DNA from: Mucilaginibacter lappiensis
Lineage (GTDB): Bacteria > Bacteroidota > Bacteroidia > Sphingobacteriales > Sphingobacteriaceae
DNA: 64,000 nucleotides
Reading direction: 5' to 3'
Assembly (NCBI RefSeq): GCF_900155965.1
Contig: NZ_FTMG01000004.1
Span: 62,001 to 126,000 of the forward strand
Below, in pieces: positions 33,092-41,880 of the stretch; position 1 is the first letter of the stretch, and the number at the start of each line of letters is the position of its first letter. The notes beneath the pieces are model-generated. The model did not search any database, was not told where the DNA came from, and saw nothing but the letters and a program-made list of their open reading frames with translations. The translations under genes were made by a program, and so were the position numbers.

Positions 33092-34258
33092 TTAACCGGC
33101 CTCTGCTGCTTTATCCAAATCCAATTGGAAGGTTTTATCGGCATCACTTATTTCAATATCCTTATCGGCCTCGAGGTTAATAATAGTATCATTATTTTTA
33201 AAAGCCATGGCTGCATGCAAGGTATATTTACCCCAGGGTACCTGTGTAGCCGTAAATTCCGAACTTTGATCATCGGCAGGTTTTCCCAGGGTAATGATAT
33301 CTCCGGTTAGCGGTTTTAGAGTAACAACTGCTGTATTAAATCCTTCGTCAATAATATCAGCAGCTTCCGGCGTCGATAGCATGGCCTGGGCTAATTGCAG
33401 GCTTATGGTTATGTTTGCTGTTTTTTCATCTGTTTTATCAATATCATTGGTTGTAGCGCTATCATCAGTTGTAGTGCTGTCGGTTGAGCCTAAGGGTAAT
33501 ACCAGATCTTTTAACCTGTCAATAAATTTCATAACACGACCTGAAAAGAATCCTGAAATAAAGGAGAATAATAAGAGCCCCTTACCTACACTGATATCTG
33601 TCATTTTGGTATTACTGCCAGCCAGTAAATTATACCCAAGTACTAAAATAAGGGCACACACGGGAGCATAAAACATTTTTGATACTTGTCCGGATATTTC
33701 AGCAGGGTCAAATGGCCCCGTATCCGCGTCCCCAGCCACTTTTAATGACTGACCGTTAGCAATACTTACATAATAAATCAAACTCACTAAAACGCCTATA
33801 AGAGCCCAAAACAAAACCTCGGCATAAGTTCCTGTTCCAACAAACCAGAAAAAATCATTAACGATGATCTCCGTATCGGTAAGATATGCTTTGGTGTCTT
33901 TATTGTTCAGGTTAATCAATAAGCCATCCATGCGTTTCAGGCGATATTCATCGATGCGCCCATCGTATTCATTTCTTAAAAAGTTAAACAGGGCATGATC
34001 TCGTTCTTCGCGTTTTGCTAATACCACTTTCTTAACCGCGGGATCTTTTGAAGCTAATTGTGCCGAATCAGGATCTGGATATACAGCAATCACGTTATCA
34101 ATATTTAACAGCTGCATATTATCCAGTTTTTTATGATCTGTGCCTTTATAGCAAAGATGAAGCGCTGTATAAATCATCGCTATAAAAACAAGTAATACGC
34201 AAAGAGTCAGTAACCAGCCGGCACCGCTCCAGGTTTTTGCTTTAAAAAGTGACAACAT
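33092..34258 (-). CDS. Four-helix membrane protein at the end of the eCIS operon
   Basis: Start choice: the open frame reaches 34315 and would overlap the amidase gene; the Met at 34258 (MLSLFKAKTWSG) avoids this. The 388-residue protein has predicted helices at about 13-33, 145-166, 196-213 and 224-242. A charged loop lies between helices 1 and 2, and a soluble Thr/Asp-rich tail ends in a beta-sandwich-like domain (about 285-380, with AVVTLKPLTGDIITL). I recognise no family. It follows the amidase by 29 bp on the same strand. A role in particle release or membrane docking is a positional guess. Confidence 0.55.
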   Translation of the reverse strand: MLSLFKAKTWSGAGWLLTLCVLLVFIAMIYTALHLCYKGTDHKKLDNMQLLNIDNVIAVYPDPDSAQLASKDPAVKKVVLAKREERDHALFNFLRNEYDGRIDEYRLKRMDGLLINLNNKDTKAYLTDTEIIVNDFFWFVGTGTYAEVLFWALIGVLVSLIYYVSIANGQSLKVAGDADTGPFDPAEISGQVSKMFYAPVCALILVLGYNLLAGSNTKMTDISVGKGLLLFSFISGFFSGRVMKFIDRLKDLVLPLGSTDSTTTDDSATTNDIDKTDEKTANITISLQLAQAMLSTPEAADIIDEGFNTAVVTLKPLTGDIITLGKPADDQSSEFTATQVPWGKYTLHAAMAFKNNDTIINLEADKDIEISDADKTFQLDLDKAAEAG

Positions 34259-34287
34259 GATCTTTTTATGTTTATGGTTAAAAATGT

Positions 34288-35100
34288 TTAGGATAAGTAG
34301 CTGCTGAATACCCACTCGTCTGCCGTGTTACTTATTTTGCTCCATTGATTGGTTGTGGTATAAACAGATACCTCTGTACCTTGTGTTAGAGTTCGCAGAA
34401 CCGGAAATGATGTGCCCGGTCCCGAACGTACGTTCAGTACACTCGCATTTACAATCCGGGATGTGATTGGAGGTGCAGGGGTTTCATTGAGCTGCTTTAT
34501 TTTATTATCAATCAGGGGGAAGAAATTAGCTTCCGCCGATGTAATGGTATTGGTACCAAAAAAAGCGGTACCCGGACAGGTTTTCTGCTGGTTGCCTACC
34601 TGGTTGTTATTAACCACACTTTCCGGAAATCTTTTACCTGTGCGATCAAACCAATGGTGGTAAACCACTTGTTCTTTCACCGGTTTCAGATTAAACTTTA
34701 TACAAAGCACAGCATTTAAAAATACAATGTTATCCTTATGTGGTAGTGTCATTTGGTCATGTCCTGCATCAAAGTTACCTAAGTTTTCAATACAAATAGC
34801 ACCAGAATTTGCTCCAAAAATGCCTGCGGGCGTAATATTTATTGGCCTGCATAAGCCAATATTGCCGGAAGGAAAAGTAGTTAGATTTTGTGCAATGTCA
34901 CTCCATCCATTATTATGGATATGATAATCTCTCATCGACTCGAGCCAATACATTTCTCCCTGATTGGCGCTTAATGAGCTATAATTGGGTTCCCAGGTAT
35001 GGTGGTTCTGTATCATTTTGATACTTCTGGAAAAAACGGTATTGACCAGATATTGCTGAAAGTCCTGTGGTGTGTAAATATGAAATTGTGCTAAAGCCAT
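34288..35100 (-). CDS. N-acetylmuramoyl-L-alanine amidase with SH3 domain, no signal peptide
   Basis: The 270-residue protein has an amidase_2/PGRP-type domain (about 25-185). Likely zinc ligands are in IQNHHTWEP (H33/H34), VVYHHWFD (H148/H149) and C175 in KTCPG. A bacterial SH3 domain follows (about 215-270, SVLNVRSGPGTSFPVLRTL). It should cut the bond between MurNAc and the stem peptide. The N-terminus (MALAQFHIYTPQDFQ) has no signal peptide, so it is either released by lysis, like a phage endolysin, or loaded into the injection particle. It lies 27 bp after the CIS ATPase gene. Confidence 0.85.
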   Translation of the reverse strand: MALAQFHIYTPQDFQQYLVNTVFSRSIKMIQNHHTWEPNYSSLSANQGEMYWLESMRDYHIHNNGWSDIAQNLTTFPSGNIGLCRPINITPAGIFGANSGAICIENLGNFDAGHDQMTLPHKDNIVFLNAVLCIKFNLKPVKEQVVYHHWFDRTGKRFPESVVNNNQVGNQQKTCPGTAFFGTNTITSAEANFFPLIDNKIKQLNETPAPPITSRIVNASVLNVRSGPGTSFPVLRTLTQGTEVSVYTTTNQWSKISNTADEWVFSSYLS

Positions 35101-35127
35101 GTTTTTTCCTCCAGTTATTTATTTTAA

Positions 35128-36444
35128 TTAACTCATGGTACGTTCTTCTTTGCGATATTCTTTTCTTATTGCCTCTATCAAATCGGCATTACGAATATAT
35201 TGATCATCTCTGGAAATAGATTGCAGTGCGGCATAATGTATAATATTGAGTATTGCCGCTCCGTTTAGTTCATATTTATCAGCAATATCCCGTAATTGGA
35301 TGGATGGTTCTGGTTTACATGAGGCCGGGAATGCTTTTTCCCATAGTTTTAGCCTTTCCTGGGCATTTGGCGCCGAAAAATGTATGATGGTATGGAAACG
35401 CCTTAAGAAAGCATCGTCCATATTACTTTTTAAATTAGATGCCAATATCAGTAAGCCTGGAAAATCTTCAATGCGCTGCAATAAGTAGCTCACTTCCTGG
35501 TTGGCATATCTGTCGTGGGAGTTTTGTACGTTGGTACGTTTACCAAATAATGCGTCCGCTTCATCAAAAAACAAGATCCAGTTTTTGTTTTCGGCTTTTT
35601 GAAATACTTTTTCCAGATTTTTTTCTGTTTCACCAATGTATTTACTTACAACCTGCGACAAGTCAATACGATATACATCTTTGTTAAAGTGTTTGCCTAA
35701 TAAAGATGCTGTTAGTGTTTTACCTGTTCCGGAAGGGCCGTGGAACAGCGCCCTGTAACCTGGTTTTATTTTTCGTTTCAGCACCTCATCCTGCATCAGT
35801 GTTTCGTTATGTTTTACCCATATCAGGATTTCATTAAGCTGATTCTGGGTATAATTGTTCAATACCAGATCGTCCCATGACATCGCTGTGGTAATGTTTT
35901 TTGCCGGAAAATCGGGACCGAACTTTGGTGTGGTTTCGATGCCTGTAAGAAAGCGATTTACCCACTCATGGTCGAGTATGAGCCGGCCACTCATTAATGG
36001 TTCACCTTCTTTAACAGATTCAACAGACAATAATTTATGTTTAACCAGGATGCCGTTGCTAAGGAGATGTTGTACGGTGATACGTTTTTCCAGATCGTTG
36101 CCACCTAAAATAAATTGCACCGTTTCGCCGGTGGGCAATAAGCCACGGTGATTGCTGCCCTTTACTCCGCCAAATTCAAGGAAATCACCTCCTGATGGTA
36201 AAAATTCCAGTATAATGTTCTCAAAAAAAGAGGTATCTAAATGTGGCACTAAGGCAGTTAGCAATATAATGTATTCCTCAAGTGGCAGTTGATGATCAAT
36301 TATAAATTGATGGAGTGAAGAACCATCCTGATCCAATTTAACTGACGGGAAATCAATGGCTGCATTATTAAAATGAGATTGTAGCCTGGAATTGATTACC
36401 TGGTACAAGGTTTTAAAGGAATTGGCTATAGGTAAGGCTTGCAT
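35128..36444 (-). CDS. eCIS AAA+ ATPase (Afp15-like)
   Basis: Start choice: an open frame reaches 36477, but the Met at 36444 leaves a 4-bp gap to the preceding gene. The 438-residue protein has an N-terminal helical domain and a middle beta domain (about 85-190). The AAA+ module has Walker A LFHGPSGTGKTL (motif 236-243), Walker B ILFFDEADALFG (290-297) and the arginine-finger region FLRRFHTIIHF. This ATPase is a conserved core component of extracellular contractile injection systems, needed for assembly; it differs from ClpV of T6SS. Confidence 0.92.
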   Translation of the reverse strand: MQALPIANSFKTLYQVINSRLQSHFNNAAIDFPSVKLDQDGSSLHQFIIDHQLPLEEYIILLTALVPHLDTSFFENIILEFLPSGGDFLEFGGVKGSNHRGLLPTGETVQFILGGNDLEKRITVQHLLSNGILVKHKLLSVESVKEGEPLMSGRLILDHEWVNRFLTGIETTPKFGPDFPAKNITTAMSWDDLVLNNYTQNQLNEILIWVKHNETLMQDEVLKRKIKPGYRALFHGPSGTGKTLTASLLGKHFNKDVYRIDLSQVVSKYIGETEKNLEKVFQKAENKNWILFFDEADALFGKRTNVQNSHDRYANQEVSYLLQRIEDFPGLLILASNLKSNMDDAFLRRFHTIIHFSAPNAQERLKLWEKAFPASCKPEPSIQLRDIADKYELNGAAILNIIHYAALQSISRDDQYIRNADLIEAIRKEYRKEERTMS

Positions 36445-36448
36445 TTTT

Positions 36449-37399
36449 TTATTTTTTATCTGATGCCTTTGCATCACAATCTTTTATGATCTCGGTAGAG
36501 GGGTGTAGCCCAATATCCGGTAAATTACTGGTGCCTAAAACGGTTATGGCTTTTTGGCAATGCTCATCAACCCTTGTTCGTAAGGATTTGGGGTAGTGCC
36601 ATTTTTGTGTATCCCTGATCCTGGTTTTTGAAGCCAGACACCAGAAGTAATTATTCCATTGATCGGGGTGAACGCCGATTTGTTTTTCCAGATATTTATT
36701 AGCCTGTGACTGAGATGAGAATTTTTTTCCGGCTGCGCTATTCACAGCATCCCTGAATTTAGCCAAACTTAGGTTGAATGCAAGGGTAAGGTCGCTGCAA
36801 TGCTCCTGTTCCCCCTCCTTGATCTTATTTGAGCCGCTTTGTGTTATCTGCCAATGCTTATCATAAGTACCCTTTGGGCAAAAATGGTTTTCTTCGCTGC
36901 TACCCCCATCCTGTATAATAACACTTCCTTTATCCTTAAATGTTTGCGGCAATAAGTAAAACGAACTAACCGGCATACCGGCAACGGTTTTTTGCAACTC
37001 ACCATTTTTTAAAATAGCCTCCGGAAATGTAACATCATCCCGGTTCAAAGTGGTTTTTCCAAATGAATCATCAGTGTTACCTGATTGATTCAAAAACTGA
37101 TCGATAGTAATACCTTGCGGATCACAATTGGGGCCCGTACTAGCTTTGATCTCCGTGGGGTTCACTTCATCCTTATTCTCTCCCTCCTGTTGAACAACTC
37201 CATCTTGAGGCAATATTTCAGCATGAGTGACCTGGGTGGTTTCTGCTTCAACCGGGCCAACAAAAGCGTTAATCTGCTTCCGACCGTCAAGCTCAAAGCC
37301 ATGGCTTCGCCTTGTGCCAAAGAAAGAAGTACCTGGTGTAGGTATCCTGCCAGATTTATCCTCACTCAACATATTGATATATCGTTTTCTTTCAAACAT
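36449..37399 (-). CDS. eCIS-operon protein of unknown function, possible cargo
   Basis: Start choice: ATG at 37399 rather than the TTG two codons upstream. The 316-residue soluble protein has an N-terminal GTSFFGTRRSHGF segment, then a low-complexity acidic part (to about 120). The C-terminal half has conserved-looking His, Cys and Trp residues (HFCPKGTYDKHWQI, GEQEHCSDLTLAF, DEHCQKAI) and ends in HPSTEIIKDCDAK. I do not recognise the family. It sits between the DUF4157 proteins and the ATPase, a position often occupied by effectors. The FF-containing N-terminus resembles that of its two upstream neighbours. Confidence 0.5.
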   Translation of the reverse strand: MFERKRYINMLSEDKSGRIPTPGTSFFGTRRSHGFELDGRKQINAFVGPVEAETTQVTHAEILPQDGVVQQEGENKDEVNPTEIKASTGPNCDPQGITIDQFLNQSGNTDDSFGKTTLNRDDVTFPEAILKNGELQKTVAGMPVSSFYLLPQTFKDKGSVIIQDGGSSEENHFCPKGTYDKHWQITQSGSNKIKEGEQEHCSDLTLAFNLSLAKFRDAVNSAAGKKFSSQSQANKYLEKQIGVHPDQWNNYFWCLASKTRIRDTQKWHYPKSLRTRVDEHCQKAITVLGTSNLPDIGLHPSTEIIKDCDAKASDKK

Positions 37400-37493
37400 C
37401 GCCAATTTGTTATTAAGGGTTTATTGATTCCTAAAAACTGCTTGTTGCCTATCTCATTCATCCCCAATTAACATATATATAATTTGTTATACT

Positions 37494-38549
37494 TTAAAAG
37501 TCGCCTCTTGTTGGGTTCCAAAATGTTGCCCTTGGTGCAGAGACATCCAGCCGTCCTCCCGGTAATGCTTCATTTTGACATGCGGTGGTGCAGTCAACAT
37601 TTTCATCGTTAGCTAAATCCCTGCCCAATTCCTGGTTGTTTACATCCTGGGTATAGCTATCGTGGGGCTGGCTGTCGATATATTCCCTGTAATATTCCCT
37701 ACTCCGTCCGGCTAAATATGCAGCGGTACCGCCACACCTTTTCTTGGCGCAACATCCTGCAAAACAATGCCCATAGGCGTCCCAAACATTGCTCGGAACG
37801 TCGGTATGGGTTTGATTATAGTACCATAACCTGAAGCCCCCAGTTCTTGCCGAGTTACCAAAAGTAGCAGTATACATAGCAGGTTCACAGGGCTTCATAC
37901 AATTATATTTCCAGTAAAGATAGGCTGCTCCAAGAACAGCTGCACCTGCTGCAACGGGTACCCAGGGAAAGGTCTTAACTTCGGCGCCTTTACCTTGCTG
38001 TACCACATGGGTAAGCTCATGGGCCATTAGCCGTTTACCGCTATTACTCTCAGGTAAATATTGCCCCGCGTTGAAAACGATATTATTGCCCGCAGTATAA
38101 GCCAGTGCATTGATAGATTGAGCCGATCTTTCTGCTTCCGAGCCTGTATGGATACGCACAGTTGAAAAATCGCGCCCGAAACGAGGTTCAAAAAACTGGC
38201 GACTGCTTTCTGGCATGGCCTGCCCCGATGAACCTAATGATCCTACGTAATTATCCAGTTGATAACCACCTTGTACTTCACCACCGGAGCTTTCCTTACG
38301 ATGTAGTTTCTCCTCGTCTTCGCAATGCTGACATTTACGCTGAATAGCATCTGTAGCCGGTTTAAAAAAAGCATTACCGTTATGATCAGGCATAGTCATA
38401 CGCATCACATGATCGGCCATAGTATCAGCCTCCTGCTCATAAATGTCGCCGGGTTGATTTACGGTGAGCTTAGCCTGAAAAAAAATCTGATTTGAACAGG
38501 TTGTTTTTTTACCCTGGTTATCAGCTGGTTTATTTAAATATTGATTCAT
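37494..38549 (-). CDS. DUF4157 (eCIS core) protein with membrane helix and Cys-rich C-terminal domain
   Basis: Start choice: ATG at 38549 avoids overlap and puts the HExxH motif at residues 177-181, exactly as in its neighbour. The 351-residue protein has a leader (IFFQAKLTVNQPGD, 22-35), a CxxC segment (QRKCQHCEDEEKLHRKE) and the DUF4157 metallopeptidase-like domain with LMAHELTHVVQQG. After one hydrophobic helix (about 194-213) comes a Cys-rich domain with WDAYGHCFAGCC and NNQELGRDL. This resembles small RHC...NxxGR toxin-type domains, though weakly. DUF4157 proteins are typical eCIS-associated effectors or carriers. Probable cargo. Confidence 0.8.
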   Translation of the reverse strand: MNQYLNKPADNQGKKTTCSNQIFFQAKLTVNQPGDIYEQEADTMADHVMRMTMPDHNGNAFFKPATDAIQRKCQHCEDEEKLHRKESSGGEVQGGYQLDNYVGSLGSSGQAMPESSRQFFEPRFGRDFSTVRIHTGSEAERSAQSINALAYTAGNNIVFNAGQYLPESNSGKRLMAHELTHVVQQGKGAEVKTFPWVPVAAGAAVLGAAYLYWKYNCMKPCEPAMYTATFGNSARTGGFRLWYYNQTHTDVPSNVWDAYGHCFAGCCAKKRCGGTAAYLAGRSREYYREYIDSQPHDSYTQDVNNQELGRDLANDENVDCTTACQNEALPGGRLDVSAPRATFWNPTRGDF

Positions 38550-38559
38550 TTCATTGTTT

Positions 38560-40002
38560 TTAAGGGCATGTACCAGATAAAGCATTACTTACGGTTGTCC
38601 GTTGCGATGAGCTATTCATCACACTTAACAGTGGGGTGACTTTTGTTTGTATACTTGATAAATCACTACTTGAGGTACCAACACAACAAATTCTGACCAT
38701 GGCAGCAACATCACGATCGGTAATCCAGGTTTCATTAAGCAGTACCCTCATCCATCTTACCTTCTCTTCCCATGAGATACGCGCTAACATTGCTGAACCA
38801 AAAATTTCAACCCGCGATAATATTTCTGTTTCAGTAGACCCAACACCTTCATTGGCATTTCCCATATTTTCATTCAAGGTGTTCGGATTGTCTATCGCAG
38901 GTATGTAGGTATAAAAAACAGAAGTTGGTGCGCTTGTAGAGCTTGGTAAATGATGTCCCGCAGCAGTAACTACTTCGGATGCAAAAGTGGTACAGGTATA
39001 ACTTCCTGTTCCTCTTATATAACCATAATAATGACCTGTACGACACATATTTTGCGCAAAAGAGAGCCCGGCAGCATATTGAGCGGCTGTCAAAAACATA
39101 GTTTCCGTTCGATCGGTACAAGCGTCGTGAGAGGTGTCGGGGTGATTTACACACCCAGGCACACTCGGAGCGTTTTCAGTTGGTATTGTTGGGCCTGGAT
39201 AAAATCCGTAAGTATATTGTGTGCCATTGCTTTCATAAAACCTTATAAAAGTATGACCGAAATTTTGAGTACGAACAGCAGCTTCCCAGTCACTTTCTTC
39301 AATGTCGATATTGACATCCATGGCCCACCAGGTGCTGGCGGTCGGGGTTCCAGTTACTGTAGTATCCGGATTATTACATTGATCAGTCGCACAACAGCTC
39401 CTCGCGGCCGAACAATTTGGGGTTCTTCTAACAATATTACTATCGCCTTGCTGAATTACATGTGTGAGCTCGTGGGCAATTAATTGCCGGCCGTCGTCAC
39501 TTTCGGGTGAAAACTGCCCGCTATTGAATACAATATTATTACCCGTTGTATAAGCTAATGCGTTAATAGATTGAGCCGATTTTGCGGCTACAGTGTCTGT
39601 GTGAATGCGTACGTTTGAAAAATTCCGGCCGAAACGAGGCTCAAAAAATTGGCGGCTGCTTTCGGGCAGGGTTTGACCTGAAGATCCTAAGCCCCCTACA
39701 TAGTTGTCCAGTTCCTGGCCACCCTGTACCTCAGTATCTGAGCTTTCTTTGCGATGTAATTTTTCTTCCTCTTCGCAATGCTGGCATTTACGTTGCACAA
39801 TTGCCTGAGCTGGTTTAAAAAATGTGGATTCCCCTGCGGGCATACGCATAACCTTATCGGCCATAGCGTCTGCTTCCTGCTCATATTGATCACCAGGCTC
39901 GTTCACCTCTAATTTAGGCTGTACCAGATGACCGAGAAAAAAAGGCGCATTATTTTGTGCCTTTACAGCATTTTCGGGTTGTAATTGCTTAGTTGCTAAC
40001 AT
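38560..40002 (-). CDS. DUF4157 (eCIS core) protein with permuted papain/NlpC-like C-terminal domain
   Basis: The first 185 or so residues of this 480-residue protein closely match the neighbour: leader PFFLGHLVQPKLEVNEPGD, RKCQHCEEEEKLHRKE, and IAHELTHVIQQG with HELTH at 177-181. The C-terminal part is unrelated to the neighbour. After a Cys-rich spacer it shows NFGHTFIRFYE (H250) and later GSYTCTTFASEVVTAAG (C337). This His-before-Cys order fits a circularly permuted papain/NlpC-like hydrolase (YiiX-like), an inference. The C-terminus (about 360-480) has no recognised motif. Best candidate for an enzymatic eCIS effector. Confidence 0.8.
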   Translation of the reverse strand: MLATKQLQPENAVKAQNNAPFFLGHLVQPKLEVNEPGDQYEQEADAMADKVMRMPAGESTFFKPAQAIVQRKCQHCEEEEKLHRKESSDTEVQGGQELDNYVGGLGSSGQTLPESSRQFFEPRFGRNFSNVRIHTDTVAAKSAQSINALAYTTGNNIVFNSGQFSPESDDGRQLIAHELTHVIQQGDSNIVRRTPNCSAARSCCATDQCNNPDTTVTGTPTASTWWAMDVNIDIEESDWEAAVRTQNFGHTFIRFYESNGTQYTYGFYPGPTIPTENAPSVPGCVNHPDTSHDACTDRTETMFLTAAQYAAGLSFAQNMCRTGHYYGYIRGTGSYTCTTFASEVVTAAGHHLPSSTSAPTSVFYTYIPAIDNPNTLNENMGNANEGVGSTETEILSRVEIFGSAMLARISWEEKVRWMRVLLNETWITDRDVAAMVRICCVGTSSSDLSSIQTKVTPLLSVMNSSSQRTTVSNALSGTCP

Positions 40003-40011
40003 AACTTTATT

Positions 40012-41856
40012 TTAATACCAGTCAACATTTAGTATTTCTTGCATCCATGGCAGCTTTATAGTTGAATATCCCCAGGGTAGCTTCCCTAACAATACATCAA
40101 TAGTTTTTTGTTCAACAGTTAGCAGCCAGCCATTTTCTTTTTTTGTTAGTTTTCCGTCCCGTTCAAAAAAAGCATTCTGCAAGCCCTTAATCGATGTGTT
40201 TTTTAACGGCGTCCAATAATCTATAATGGCTTCCAGTAGCCTTTTTGATTCTGTTTTTTCTTTTCTTGTTAAGATAATAGCAGCCGACAGGGTTTCCGTA
40301 ATAGGATAGCCGCATAAAATTTTAGAAAGTGTTAAATTAAATTCAGCTGCTTTACTTTTCCCTGTTGTCAGATAATAAAGTAATAATACCGCCCGCTGAT
40401 GAGCTGTGTCATTTTTAAATTTTCCATTAGCTAATAATTCCAGATCAGCAAAATATGGTGATAAAAAATAATGAAGTATTACAATCCCGCTACCTTTTAC
40501 ATATAAAGTCTCTGTTTCTGTAATACCTTTAAGCGTTTTATTTTGAAATGGTGATTGCTTCGCTTTATTTGTATTTTCCTTTTTATCAGATCCGGCCATG
40601 TCCGACCCTCTTCTCCGTTCTTCGGCGTTTTCTTGAGGATTTAAAAATACCCCATCTTTAGTAGTGTTGGGGGTATGCTCTGTTTGGGTAGTTTCCTGCT
40701 TTCCGGCACTGTTTTCACTTGTATTAACATGTGGCTTTTTTGGATCGTTATTTTCTAATAACATATTCCCATTCACCAAAGCATCTTTATTTTTAGTTTT
40801 AATCTTGTTTTTTTGACTGCTTATAGGATCTGTATTTTCAGGCCGTTTTTTTTCTGCGTGTTTCTCTTTGTTTGTGCTTATTTCTTCGCTGTTACCAAGA
40901 ACATTATTTAGCCAGGCTTCTTCATTTTGACTTCCAGGCTTAGATTCGTCTATATCCTCTCCAAAATCAGTTTGTGTGGCTAAATGCGAAAGGAGTTTTT
41001 TAAACGCCTTTTTTACGATGTTTGTCTTAAGTTGCTTATTTACTTGGTTTTTCGATAATGCGGCTATATCCCGGTCTGATAGATTAAAATGTCCCGCCAG
41101 TAAACTCAAGGTATAAAATAACCACTCACTGTCTTTTTTATTTGATGAGATAAGGTGATTTTCTAAAAAAGAATCGTTTAAAACTAACTGGAAAATGTGC
41201 TGCCATACTTTATCACGAACTGGTGACCTTTTCTTTATGAAATTACTGGTCAAAGTTTCCAGGTCGTTATAAATATCTCCCCAGGATTCATCTGGTAAAG
41301 GAGCAACGATTGATAATACTTTCTCCAAAAAGGCATTATCAAATTGCAAAACAAGTCTTTGCAATATGATCGGTTTATCTGCATAATTATCACGGAGCCA
41401 GTTAAAGAAATATTGATTTTTATTTTCTGAAAAAGCATTTAAGATTTCGTTGCTCCAATTAGCCATATTTTCGACAGTGCTATACCATGGTAAATAACCA
41501 TTCTCCAAAAAGTAAATGAAAGCTTTTATAAATGATTGCTCAGGGCTTAATACTTCTTCGTTATATTCATCCTTTAGCTTACTTTTTTTAGACGATAGAC
41601 TTTTTCTGAGCTCTTCAATAAAGTGCGTTTTAAATTCCTGCTCAAAATTGTGCGTTTCAATTTTATCTAAAAAAAGATGCAATGAGTCGATACGTATTAT
41701 ATCGGTAGTTGGAAACATTTCATCAAAAACAGCTTCCATGCTGGCTGATAGTTCATTACGCAGTAAGTCACTCACACGATTTTGATAGGCGTGTGCCTCT
41801 TCCCGTTTGGGAAGATTTAAATTGACTTGCTGCTTATGAACAATATGAGTTGCCAT
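40012..41856 (-). CDS. Contractile injection system tape measure protein (Afp14-like)
   Basis: The 614-residue protein starts with THIVHKQQVNLNLPKREEAH and SMEAVFDEMFPTTDIIRID, the recognisable N-terminus of the CIS tape-measure family. That region is followed by long helical stretches, a central low-complexity Asn/Lys/Glu/Thr region (about 310-450), and a C-terminal helical domain ending in LPWGYSTIKLPWMQEILNVDW. It determines the length of the tube during assembly. It is encoded after the fibre-position gene and before the DUF4157 genes, matching the Afp order of 13-14. The low-complexity middle is the part most likely to vary. Confidence 0.87.
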   Translation of the reverse strand: MATHIVHKQQVNLNLPKREEAHAYQNRVSDLLRNELSASMEAVFDEMFPTTDIIRIDSLHLFLDKIETHNFEQEFKTHFIEELRKSLSSKKSKLKDEYNEEVLSPEQSFIKAFIYFLENGYLPWYSTVENMANWSNEILNAFSENKNQYFFNWLRDNYADKPIILQRLVLQFDNAFLEKVLSIVAPLPDESWGDIYNDLETLTSNFIKKRSPVRDKVWQHIFQLVLNDSFLENHLISSNKKDSEWLFYTLSLLAGHFNLSDRDIAALSKNQVNKQLKTNIVKKAFKKLLSHLATQTDFGEDIDESKPGSQNEEAWLNNVLGNSEEISTNKEKHAEKKRPENTDPISSQKNKIKTKNKDALVNGNMLLENNDPKKPHVNTSENSAGKQETTQTEHTPNTTKDGVFLNPQENAEERRRGSDMAGSDKKENTNKAKQSPFQNKTLKGITETETLYVKGSGIVILHYFLSPYFADLELLANGKFKNDTAHQRAVLLLYYLTTGKSKAAEFNLTLSKILCGYPITETLSAAIILTRKEKTESKRLLEAIIDYWTPLKNTSIKGLQNAFFERDGKLTKKENGWLLTVEQKTIDVLLGKLPWGYSTIKLPWMQEILNVDWY

Positions 41857-41880
41857 TGTGATGTTACTTTATTGATTAGT

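Noticed and set aside
38950-39483. 177-residue plus-strand reading frame
   Set aside because: It runs antisense over the permuted-papain DUF4157 gene, is rich in Ser/Ile/Thr with no domain pattern, and the sense frame has clear motifs.
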